From Legionella sp. PC997 (GTDB lineage Bacteria > Pseudomonadota > Gammaproteobacteria > Legionellales > Legionellaceae), in contig NZ_CP059576.1 in assembly GCF_014109825.1 (NCBI RefSeq), forward strand, positions 357,001 to 421,000: a DNA stretch of 64,000 nt, read 5' to 3'. Shown here in pieces: positions 8,170 to 17,000 of this stretch. A program made the position numbers and the translations under genes. The notes beneath the pieces were generated by a model, which was not told the origin of the DNA, searched no databases, and saw only the letters and a program-made list of their open reading frames with translations. Numbering within the stretch: position 1 is the stretch's first letter; each line of letters opens with the position of its first letter.

Positions 8170-9219
8170 ATGATTAAATGGTTCAAACGCAGTCATGATT
8201 CTACCTCCGCGGAGGCCGATCCACAAAAGCCTGCTGACTCGTTGTCTCCAGCTCCTGTAGAAGTAACAGAACAGGAACAAGAGCCTATAAAGGAAGGTAT
8301 TTTTGCACGTTTCAGAAAAGGATTAAGTAAAACTCGTCACCAGCTTGGTGACGGGATTGGCCGCTTGTTGTTAGGTAAAAAGGAAATTAGCCAAGACTTA
8401 TTAGATGAGCTAGAGACTCTTTTAGTTAGTGCTGATCTGGGAGTAGAGACAACTCAAACTGTATTAAAACAGTTGACCGATAGTTTAGCTCGTAAACAGT
8501 TATCTGATGGTAATGCTGTTTATGAAGCCCTTAAATCTCATTTGCAAGCGATATTAACCCAAAATAATCAGCCCTTAACTGTAGAAACTGCCGATCATTC
8601 TCCTTTTGTTCTCTTAATGGTAGGGGTAAACGGTGCAGGTAAAACCACTACCATAGGAAAACTGGCTAAGCAATTCCAGCAGCAAGGTAAAAAAGTTATG
8701 TTGGCAGCCGGTGATACTTTTAGAGCGGCTGCAGTGGAGCAATTGCATGTTTGGGGAGAGCGAAATGATATCCCGGTAATTGCTCAACATACTGGAGCGG
8801 ATAGTGCTTCGGTAATTTTTGATGCTCTGCAAGCCGCAAAAGCACGTAAGATAGATGTCTTAATCGCCGATACTGCAGGCCGGTTGCACACTCAAAGTAA
8901 TCTGATGGAGGAATTAAAAAAAGTAAAACGTGTATTGCAGAAATTATGTCCTGAGGCTCCTCATGAAACAATGTTGATATTGGATGCAAGTATAGGACAG
9001 AATGCTTTAGTGCAAGCACGACAATTTCATGAAGCAATTGGATTGAGCGGAATTACCATGACTAAATTAGATGGTACAGCTAAAGGCGGTATTTTGTTTG
9101 CTATTGCTAATGAACTTAGATTACCCTTTCGTTACATAGGGATTGGTGAAGGGATAGAGGATTTACGCCCCTTTGATGCAGAGCAATTTGTTGGTGCACT
9201 ATTTAATGATCACATTTGA
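8170..9219 (+). CDS. ftsY: Signal recognition particle receptor FtsY
   Basis: FtsY is the SRP receptor GTPase that delivers ribosome-nascent chains to SecYEG at the inner membrane. The 349-aa product has a short acidic A region (residues about 10-40, many Glu) followed by the N domain. The G domain shows GVNGAGKTTT near residue 157, DTFRAAAVEQL, DTAGR near 235, TKLDGTAKGG near 300, and the closing GEGIEDLRPFD. The A region is shorter than in E. coli, as in many bacteria. It starts the classical ftsY-ftsE-ftsX-rpoH cluster; its stop overlaps the ftsE start by 14 bp. Confidence 0.97.
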   Translation: MIKWFKRSHDSTSAEADPQKPADSLSPAPVEVTEQEQEPIKEGIFARFRKGLSKTRHQLGDGIGRLLLGKKEISQDLLDELETLLVSADLGVETTQTVLKQLTDSLARKQLSDGNAVYEALKSHLQAILTQNNQPLTVETADHSPFVLLMVGVNGAGKTTTIGKLAKQFQQQGKKVMLAAGDTFRAAAVEQLHVWGERNDIPVIAQHTGADSASVIFDALQAAKARKIDVLIADTAGRLHTQSNLMEELKKVKRVLQKLCPEAPHETMLILDASIGQNALVQARQFHEAIGLSGITMTKLDGTAKGGILFAIANELRLPFRYIGIGEGIEDLRPFDAEQFVGALFNDHI

Positions 9220-9856
9220 CCAAGTGACTAAACGCTATCCTGGTGGTTTCGAAGCGTTAAGCCAGGTGAATTTTTCCTTGCAGAAAGGAGAGATGGCTTT
9301 CCTTACTGGGCATTCAGGGGCGGGGAAAAGTACCCTGCTTAAATTGATTGCTCTTTTGGAATGGCCCACTTCCGGTCAATTAACAGTAAATGGTTTGCGT
9401 TTGAACCAATTAAAAAAACGTGACGTTGCAGCACATCGCAGTCAATTGGGCATCACTTTTCAATCACCCTATTTACTAAATGATCGCACTGTATTTGATA
9501 ATGTAGCTTTACCTTTACAAATTCAAGGCATGGCTTATCCCATGATTGCCAAAAGAGTCCATGCAGCTCTGGATATGGTTGGTCTATTAAGCAAGGAAAA
9601 AATGCTTCCTATCCATTTATCAGGTGGTGAACAGCAACGCGTAGGAATTGCACGCGCCGTGGTACATAAACCTGCCTTATTATTGGCTGATGAACCTACC
9701 GGAAATCTTGACCCCAAACTTTCAACCGAGATCATGGCTATTTTTGAGCAATTTAATCAAGTGGGTGTCAGCATCCTTATTGCCACCCATGATTTGCCAT
9801 TAATTGCAGGAATGAAACACCGTATTGTTATGCTTAAAGGGGGACGAATGTGTTAG
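9206..9856 (+). CDS. ftsE: Cell division ABC transporter ATP-binding protein FtsE
   Basis: The product is 216 aa from the ATG at 9206, where it begins [14 protein letters not shown] as FtsE proteins do. An upstream in-frame reading from 9173 would extend well into ftsY and is not preferred. It carries Walker [10 protein letters not shown], signature [14 protein letters not shown], Walker [13 protein letters not shown] and the switch His (ATHD). FtsE with FtsX controls septal peptidoglycan hydrolases through periplasmic partners. Overlaps with ftsY (14 bp) and ftsX (7 bp) indicate translational coupling. Confidence 0.96.
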   Translation: MITFDQVTKRYPGGFEALSQVNFSLQKGEMAFLTGHSGAGKSTLLKLIALLEWPTSGQLTVNGLRLNQLKKRDVAAHRSQLGITFQSPYLLNDRTVFDNVALPLQIQGMAYPMIAKRVHAALDMVGLLSKEKMLPIHLSGGEQQRVGIARAVVHKPALLLADEPTGNLDPKLSTEIMAIFEQFNQVGVSILIATHDLPLIAGMKHRIVMLKGGRMC

Positions 9857-10779
9857 GACGAGCACAATCAATCCTGGCCTACCATCTGCAGGCAGCGATA
9901 CAGAGTTTAAATTCATTATGTCGTAAACCCTTGGCCACCATGATGACCTCCATCGTGATTGCCATTGCCTTGGCCTTACCCGCTCTTTTTTGGGTGTTTT
10001 CGGATAACGTGTCTCAACTAACCGCAAGTTGGCAGCGTGGCGGGCACATCTCTCTTTATTTAAAGCCAGGATTATCCGATTCAGAACAACAAGTGGTCTT
10101 GGAAAAAGTACGTAAAACTGATGGTGTAGCTCAAGTTTCCTTAAAAACCTCCTCTGAGGGTTTGTCTGAATTAATTCAGCAAGAAGGGATGCAGGATATT
10201 ATGCGTTATCTTCCGGAAAATCCTCTACCCGCAGTAGTGGATGTGGTTCCGGCTTTAATCATTGATTCACCAGCAAAATTAGATTTACTGGCACGTCAAT
10301 TACAGACCATAACTCAAGTAGACAATGCCAAAGTGGATATGGAGTGGATAAGTCGCTTGCATGCTCTTTTAGGTTTTGCGGCCAAGTTTGCCAATGCATT
10401 ATTGGCTTTATTGGCAATGGCAGTTATTATGATTGTAGGCACTACACTGCGCTTGGCCCTTCATAGTCGACAAGAAGAAATTCAGGTTTTGAAGTTAATT
10501 GGAGCAAAAGATCCTTTTATTCTCAGGCCCTTTTTATATTCAGGGATTTGGTACGGTGCTTTAGGTGCTATTTTTGCGGTCTTTATGGTTAATATTTTTA
10601 TTTTCAGCTTGGGAGCTGCGGTGAACCAGTTGGCCGTTGCTTATCAAATGCACTATCCATTAACAGGGCTGTCAATTCGCCAGATCTTGCTACTTGTTTT
10701 ATTTGCAATTATACTAGGATGGATGGGGGCACGTTTATCGGTAAAACGACAATTGGCTTCCATTGAACCACAATTATGA
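9850..10779 (+). CDS. ftsX: Cell division membrane protein FtsX
   Basis: The product is 309 aa from a GTG start at 9850 that lies inside the last codons of ftsE. It has one N-terminal membrane segment (around residues 31-52), a periplasmic domain (DNVSQLTASWQRGGHISLYLKPG onward) and three C-terminal membrane segments (about 175-200, 230-255, 275-295). This is the standard FtsX topology. It works with FtsE to activate murein hydrolases at the septum. Fewer than 50 bp separate it from rpoH. Confidence 0.95.
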   Translation: MLGRAQSILAYHLQAAIQSLNSLCRKPLATMMTSIVIAIALALPALFWVFSDNVSQLTASWQRGGHISLYLKPGLSDSEQQVVLEKVRKTDGVAQVSLKTSSEGLSELIQQEGMQDIMRYLPENPLPAVVDVVPALIIDSPAKLDLLARQLQTITQVDNAKVDMEWISRLHALLGFAAKFANALLALLAMAVIMIVGTTLRLALHSRQEEIQVLKLIGAKDPFILRPFLYSGIWYGALGAIFAVFMVNIFIFSLGAAVNQLAVAYQMHYPLTGLSIRQILLLVLFAIILGWMGARLSVKRQLASIEPQL

Positions 10780-10827
10780 GTTGTTCTTTTATCGTGTTTT
10801 TACAGAGAAATTTTTAAAGGAAGAAGC

Positions 10828-11685
10828 ATGAGTCAGTATTTGCAACTTGCCGAAATGAATTTACCTGTGGGCAGTCTTGATTCGTACATTCACAGGGTCA
10901 ATCAAATTCCTATGTTATCCTTAGAGGAAGAAATCGCTTACGCTGAGCGTTTTCATACTGAAGGAGATCTTGAGGCTGCACGCCAATTGGTTCTTGCGCA
11001 TTTACGTTATGTGGTCCGAGTTGCCCGTGGTTATTTAGGATATGGATTACCTCTAAACGATTTAATTCAGGAAGGTAATATTGGTTTGATGAAGGCGGTA
11101 AAACGCTTCGATCCAAAGATGGGCGTACGGCTTGTTTCTTTTGCAGTGCATTGGATAAAAGCAGAAATCCATGAGTTTGTTTTACGCAACTGGCGTATTG
11201 TTAAAATTGCAACAACCAAAGCGCAGCGTAAATTATTTTTTAATCTTCGCCAAATGAAAAATCGTTTAGGCTGGATGAGCAATGAAGAGGTGAATGCTGT
11301 CGCAAATGATCTGGGTGTAAGCCGCGAAGACGTGTTAGTTATGGAACAACGCCTGAACGCGATGGATACACCTTATGATGCTCCTGACGCCGATGAGCAG
11401 GATGAGTTTTATACAGCTCCAGAGCGTTACTTATTTAATGCGAATGACGACCCCTCTGTGTTATTGGAAAAGGAAAATGCTGGGGATCACGGGCGTGAAC
11501 AACTCATGTTTGCCCTGGATCAGTTAGATGAGCGTAGCCAGGATATTTTACAGCAACGTTGGTTAGCTGAAGAAAAGCTAACATTACACGACTTAGCTAA
11601 GAAATACGGCGTATCCGCTGAGCGGGTCCGACAGCTTGAAAAAAATGCCATGAAAAAGCTGCGACAATATATAGAAAGCGCATAA
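10828..11685 (+). CDS. rpoH: RNA polymerase heat-shock sigma factor RpoH (sigma-32)
   Basis: The product is 285 aa. Region 2 ([19 protein letters not shown] near residue 75) and region 4 ([15 protein letters not shown] at the C-terminus) are intact. The RpoH box [12 protein letters not shown] near residue 132, which separates RpoH from other sigma factors, is present. It directs transcription of chaperone and protease genes. AAGGAAG provides a good ribosome site 5 bases before the ATG. Whether the mRNA has a thermosensing fold cannot be judged by eye. Confidence 0.97.
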   Translation: MSQYLQLAEMNLPVGSLDSYIHRVNQIPMLSLEEEIAYAERFHTEGDLEAARQLVLAHLRYVVRVARGYLGYGLPLNDLIQEGNIGLMKAVKRFDPKMGVRLVSFAVHWIKAEIHEFVLRNWRIVKIATTKAQRKLFFNLRQMKNRLGWMSNEEVNAVANDLGVSREDVLVMEQRLNAMDTPYDAPDADEQDEFYTAPERYLFNANDDPSVLLEKENAGDHGREQLMFALDQLDERSQDILQQRWLAEEKLTLHDLAKKYGVSAERVRQLEKNAMKKLRQYIESA

Positions 11686-11759
11686 CTTCTCAATTCTTAG
11701 AGCACCCTCATTGCATGCAGAATCGTCCTATATATCCTGAATACATACCATATTTGTAG

Positions 11760-11780
11760 CCTGAGTTAAGCTCAGGTTTT
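11760..11780 (+). terminator. Intrinsic terminator downstream of rpoH
   Basis: The stem CCTGAG (11760-11765) and CTCAGG (11771-11776) with a 5-base loop is followed by TTTTAT. It lies 75 bp after the rpoH stop and touches the stop codon of the convergent hydrolase gene. Confidence 0.65.
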
Positions 11781-12686
11781 ATCATAGATTTCTTGATTTT
11801 CGCTACGATTTACCACATCTACGTTATCCAAAAAATCACACACCAATGGCCCCACTCGTTCATCCAATAAAACACTTACATGGTTCGCGTCAGGAAGTAA
11901 GCAAAGCCTAGAATTTGGATATTTTTTACAAAACTCGATAGATTCTTTTGTGCTAATTGTATTATCTAACTCTCCATGAATGCATAGGAATGAGATATCA
12001 GGAGATTGAGCTATGAAATGATGTAAACGTATTAATTTAATATCAAATTGGGCTTGTTGTTTCATAACCTGACGTAACTGTAGATAACCATGACCGCTTA
12101 GTTTAAATTTTTTTGCCATCCGGTTAACAGGGCTGCGCATCTGCGTGGGTGATGCAATTAAAATTGCGCGTTCTGGTTTATGCTTTAATTGCCATTCAGG
12201 AAGTTGACCTGCTACATTGAGCGTGTTGAGTAGCATTGAGCCACCAAAAGAATGTCCAATAACGGCATAAAAAGGCCCATGTTGATTAATGGTGTCTTTC
12301 AGAATAGCAACCGCATCTGTCCACGGTAGTTGTAACCCCTTTGCCTCTCCATGTGCGGGAAAATCAAGTGCATATACTTCATAACCTTGCTGATGGAGCG
12401 CCTGGATTATGCGTGCCATATAGGCGGCACGGGATATCCATCCGTGAGTAATCAGTATTTTTTTCCCTTTTGAGTTCTTTTGGGGTACAAAACGATGCAA
12501 CACATGGTGCCGAGGAAACTCCTGGTGAATTACTTCAGTACGTCTTCCCTCGATAAACTCACAAGCCAGTTTGGCAAAATCTCGGTACTCCTTTTCCAAA
12601 GGAAAAAAAATAGGAGTAATAAAGGCTTGGTAACACAATTGGGCATGTAAAATATCTCGTACACGGATTAATGATGAAGTGATCAT
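11772..12686 (-). CDS. Alpha/beta hydrolase (serine hydrolase), probable esterase or lysophospholipase
   Basis: The product is 304 aa with the alpha/beta-hydrolase fold. The nucleophile elbow GHSFGGS is near residue 140, the acid lies in the HGELDNTIS segment near 247, and the His in DANHVSVLL near 275. The region ILITHGWISRAAYMARI gives the oxyanion-hole motif HGW. No signal peptide is seen, so a cytoplasmic enzyme is likely. The substrate cannot be told. It is convergent with rpoH and divergent from the dienelactone-hydrolase-like gene. Confidence 0.85.
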   Translation of the reverse strand: MITSSLIRVRDILHAQLCYQAFITPIFFPLEKEYRDFAKLACEFIEGRRTEVIHQEFPRHHVLHRFVPQKNSKGKKILITHGWISRAAYMARIIQALHQQGYEVYALDFPAHGEAKGLQLPWTDAVAILKDTINQHGPFYAVIGHSFGGSMLLNTLNVAGQLPEWQLKHKPERAILIASPTQMRSPVNRMAKKFKLSGHGYLQLRQVMKQQAQFDIKLIRLHHFIAQSPDISFLCIHGELDNTISTKESIEFCKKYPNSRLCLLPDANHVSVLLDERVGPLVCDFLDNVDVVNRSENQEIYDKT

Positions 12687-12820
12687 AATTATATCCCCTT
12701 AAGAGTTTACTTTAATTGTAGCACCAAAAATAAAACATTTTGTCAACAGAATAGTTTAGTTTTTTGCTTTTGGCGGGCTGCTGGCTGTGAACTTTTACAT
12801 TAAGAAAGAAAGGAGGGAAA

Positions 12821-12850
12821 ATGGTAAATGCTGTTATGGAGACGCAATAG
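12821..12850 (+). other. Nine-codon ORF with a strong ribosome binding site
   Basis: AGGAGGG (12811-12817) is the best Shine-Dalgarno sequence in this region. It sits in front of ATG GTA AAT and a frame of nine codons (MVNAVMETQ) ending in TAG at 12848-12850. The dienelactone-hydrolase start follows 92 bp later. It may be a leader peptide or the stump of a lost gene; expression is not shown. Confidence 0.3.
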
Positions 12851-12942
12851 AACTTAATGTATTTCATCACTTTATCTCTTTAGCTCAATTTTATAAACTA
12901 GAGCTTTTAAACGTTAATTCGGGTTTATTTCGGGAGCTTGAG

Positions 12943-13659
12943 ATGCATACTTCAAATTATATTTATCATGATGATGGACAGGAGCTCCATGGATTTGTTG
13001 CTTATGACAATTCTTCGGAAGGCCCACGTCCTGCTGTGCTGGTTGTCCATGATTGGTCTGGTCGCAATGAATTTGCGTGCGACAAGGCAAAATTATTAGC
13101 CAAGATGGGTTATGTGGGTTTCGCTGTAGATATGTATGGGAAGGGAAAACTGGGTTCCACTACAGAAGAGAAACAGGCGTTAATGACCCCTTTAGTTTCT
13201 GATCAGGCTCTATTACGACGTCGTGTTCAAGCTGGATTGACTGCTGTTTGCTCTATGTCTGAGGTTGATAGTAAGAAAGTTGCAATTATTGGTTTTTGTT
13301 TTGGAGGAATGTGTGCTCTTGAGTTGGCTAGATCGGGAGCAGCTGTCAAAGGTGTAGTTAGTTTTCATGGTTTGCTGCACAAACCTGGAACTATAAAATC
13401 TGAACCGATCAAAGCTAAAATTCTAGCGTTGCATGGTTATGATGATCCTATGGTTAAACCCGATACAGTTCATGTATTTTGCAAAGAAATGACAGATGCG
13501 CATGTAGATTGGCAAATGCATATGTATGGACATGTGCAACATGCGTTTACTAACCCCTTGGCACATGATACCCAATTAGGAACGATTTACAACTCAGTTG
13601 CTGCGCAACGTTCATGGCAAGCAATGAGCAATTTCTTGCAAGAGGTTTTGGGAAAATAA
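12943..13659 (+). CDS. Dienelactone hydrolase family protein
   Basis: The product is 238 aa from the ATG at 12943, which has GGGAG seven bases upstream and gives the usual family length. A reading from 12787 adds 52 residues with no family similarity. The Cys-Asp-His triad of dienelactone hydrolases is visible: nucleophile Cys in GFCFGGMCA, Asp in HGYDDPMV, and His in GHVQHAFTNP. The N-terminal VLVVHDWSGRN supplies the acid-contact region. The family hydrolyses lactone and ester bonds; in bacteria without a catechol pathway the substrate is usually unknown. A GC-rich hairpin follows the stop, so it is probably a single-gene unit and not part of the following NRPS gene. Confidence 0.88.
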   Translation: MHTSNYIYHDDGQELHGFVAYDNSSEGPRPAVLVVHDWSGRNEFACDKAKLLAKMGYVGFAVDMYGKGKLGSTTEEKQALMTPLVSDQALLRRRVQAGLTAVCSMSEVDSKKVAIIGFCFGGMCALELARSGAAVKGVVSFHGLLHKPGTIKSEPIKAKILALHGYDDPMVKPDTVHVFCKEMTDAHVDWQMHMYGHVQHAFTNPLAHDTQLGTIYNSVAAQRSWQAMSNFLQEVLGK

Positions 13660-13683
13660 TTTACTCTAAACGAAATAGAGGAG

Positions 13684-13707
13684 CCGGGGAAGCAATATAA
13701 ACCCCGG
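13684..13707 (+). terminator. Hairpin after the dienelactone hydrolase gene
   Basis: CCGGGG (13684-13689) pairs with CCCCGG (13702-13707) across a 12-base loop, 24 bp after the stop codon. No U-tract follows directly, so it is only a possible terminator. Confidence 0.4.
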
Positions 13708-14022
13708 AGTGCCACTTAAATTATTTTGCTTCACTTATTTCGAATGTTTTAGAGAGTTATGGAATAAATCATTAAAACTCGTAGCGAGGGGCTCGATTAT
13801 TGAACAATAAAGAATTATAATGCCAAAAAAATAATCTTGCTTCTGTTTTCTGTGTTTTTTCCATAAGTCTTTTACTCTAGAGTTAAATATAATATATTGA
13901 GTGATGTAAGTTCTTACTCGCTTTTTTATTAAAAGTAGACGACAAAACAAATCAAGTTGTGGAAAATTTACCAATTATTAGGAGCCTATCCCAATTTGAG
14001 TTTCTCATCCGGTCATAACACT
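13708..14022. other. AT-rich leader region of the NRPS gene
   Basis: It holds a TATAAT box at 13888-13893 without a convincing -35, and AGGAG near 13980-13984. The AGGAG would best serve a TTG start at 13996 (spacing 11). No conserved gene is seen; a minus-strand frame here looks like AT-rich noise. Confidence 0.4.
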
Positions 14023-17000
14023 ATGAAATTGCATCACTTCTTTGAGCAATCTGTTGATAATTGTTCAGACAATATTGCTTTGATTTGCGATAATTCATTT
14101 ATTTCCTATCAGGAGTTAGAACATCGCGCTAATCAATTGGCCCATTATCTCCACGAAAATACAATCTCCAAGGGTAGCATTGTAGGCATTCTATTCGAGC
14201 GATCGATAGAATGCTATATTGCTATATTGGCGACATTAAAAACGGGTGCAGCTTATGTACCTATTGAAGTAGATTATCCCAACGAACGAATTAACTATAT
14301 TTTTTCCGATCTACCCTTTGATGCAGTTTTAACTTCCTCGTTACAATTAGCCCAGAAAAATTTGGAATGGCCAACTTATTATGCAATAGATCAATTGGCC
14401 GAAGAAATTTCTCGATACCCAACAAAGCGATTAATTCTTCAAGAAGATTTAACGGCTAATGACTTGTGTTACATCATTTATACTTCAGGTTCAACTGGAA
14501 AACCTAAAGGAGTTGAAATTACTCAGCGTAGTATTTGTCACTATGTTGAAGTTGCGAGCAAACTATATGATATAAAGAGTAATGATAAGGTATATCAAGG
14601 TTTTTCTTTGGCATTTGATGCTTCTTTGGAAGAATTTTGGATGGCTTTTGCCAATGGTGCCACCCTGGTTGCTTGTACTGCTAAAGAAGTTCGCTCAGGC
14701 TTAGGTCTCGTTTCCTTCTTACAACAACATCGAGTTAGTGTTTTTTCAACCGTCCCTACGTTATTGTCTACTCTAGAAGGACAATTACCTGATCTCCGCA
14801 TACTTATTTTAGGCGGAGAGTCTTGCCCCTCCAGTTTGGTGAAGCGTTGGAGTAGAGAAGGGCTACGGATAATTAATACTTACGGTCCCACGGAAGCAAC
14901 CATTATTGCTACTTATGCAGAATGTAACCCTAAGGAAGAGGTTACCATTGGTAAACCCTTGCCCGGTTATGAAGTTCTCATTGTTGATGAACAATTACGA
15001 GAAGTAGCTGAAGGAGAAGAAGGCGAGTTGTGTATTGCTGGAGTTGCTTTGGCTCGTGGTTATGTCAATCGCCCCGAAGATACTGCAAAGAAATTTGTTT
15101 TTAATCCGTTAAATCACAAACAGCGCTTATATCGAACAGGGGATTTAGTTTCAAGAGCTCCTAATGGTGATCTTCTCTTCGCTGGACGAATAGACGATCA
15201 AATCAAGTTGCGTGGATTTCGTATTGAATTAAACGAAATTGAAACAGTAATCATGCAATATACTGGCATAAAACAAGCCGTGGTTTCTTTGCAAACCCTT
15301 GAGCAACCGACACTTGTAGCTTATTTAATCCTTGATATTAAAAATGCCTTTGATGTAAATGAATTTAAATCATTTTTGAGGTCGCGCTTACCTGATTATA
15401 TGCTTCCATCGCTAATTGAAATTTTGGAAACGTTTCCAGTTTTAGCCAGCGGTAAAGTGAATCGCAAAGAGCTTCCTAAACCCGTGCAAAAATCAGAGAG
15501 AGTTTATATAGCACCTGAGTCTGAGCTTGCAAAAGAAATCGCTCGCGCCTGGGAAAAGGTATTTGATTGTAAAAATATTTCAATAAGTGCAGACTTTTTC
15601 TATGATTTGGGTGGACATTCCTTACATGCAGCAAAGGTCATATCTAATTTACGCAAAATACCGGTGTTAAAAAATATTTCCATTCTGGATTTATATAAAA
15701 ATCCAACAATTCAACTATTAGAACAGAAGTTTAATGATCCTTGCCTTAATCCACAAACCGATGAGCAACAAGCACCCAAGAAAAAATACAAAGTGCCACA
15801 ATGGAAATATTATTTATGCGGTGTAGGTCAATTTTTTGGGTGTTTATTGCAATATGCAGTGGGAACCTTACAACTATTGGCTGTTATTTTATGTTACAGC
15901 TGGGTTAGCTCTGAATATTCAATTATATCTAGAGAATTACAGCTTGCTTTCCTAGGCTTGTTTTTGTCCATGCCAATCATTTCGTTATTTATTACGATTG
16001 GTTTGAAGTGGATTTTACTGGGACGCATTAAACCTGGCGAATATCCACTTTGGGGATGGTTCTATTATCGTTGGTGGTTAGTGCAAAGGCTGCAAAAGAA
16101 TTTATTTTTAGCTAAGTTTTTAGTGGGTTCGCCCTTAGCTGGTATTTATTATCGCTTACTAGGAGCTAAAATAGGTAAAAACTGTTATCTAGGGTCGATG
16201 CAGATCTCTGCTCATGATTTGTTAACCATAGGGGATAACACTTCGATTGGTGCGGACAGTAGACTTAATGGATATATCATTGAGGATGGTTGGTTAAAAA
16301 TAGGTTCCATCAGTATAGGCAATAATTGTTATATTGGTTCACGTGCAGTAGTAGGGTTAAATGCACAAATTGAAGATTATGCTGTTTTGGATGAAATGTC
16401 CATGCTGCCTGATCAAGGCTTAATTCCGCAAGGATCTTATTTTGCAGGCTCCCCAGCAGTGCCAGGTACTATTCCCGCAGATCACATTACTCGGAAGAAA
16501 GTTGCGATTGAAGAATCTACCCTGTTGGAAAATACTCTTTTTGGTATTTTGCATTACTTAGGCGTTGTTTTTGTCATGGGGGTTTATTATTTATGCTTAA
16601 TTCCCTCAATCTCATTGATTAGCTATTACTACGATCAGAGTCATTATTTCACCACAATGTTTTTTGCCATACCTTTAGGGGCAATCTTATTTTTAGGGCT
16701 ATATTATTTATGCATTGTACTCAGTAAAAAAATTATTTTGGATAAGATAAAACCCGGCAATTATCCTTTAAAGAGCTTTTATTACTTCCGTCATTGGTTG
16801 ATAGTGAAATTATTGGATGGGGATGAAATCTCGATTATGGCAGATACCTTGTTTATGCCTGCTTTTTTAAGATTACTCGGAGCAAAATTAGGTAAGGGCG
16901 TAGAAATGGGGGAAACCCCTCATATTATTCCTGATCTAGTCACTATAGATGAAGGTGGTTTTACAGCCAGTTCTGTCGCTCTAGCTTGGCCAGGTGTTTA

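Noticed and set aside
8720..9037. 105-codon minus-strand frame inside ftsY
   Set aside because: Antisense shadow of conserved GTPase motifs.
12787..12942. N-terminal extension of the dienelactone hydrolase
   Set aside because: The ATG at 12943 has a good Shine-Dalgarno and gives the standard family length; the extension matches nothing.
13735..13974. 79-codon minus-strand frame between the dienelactone hydrolase and NRPS genes
   Set aside because: It starts with TTG, has no ribosome site and a composition typical of AT-rich noise, and overlaps the NRPS leader.
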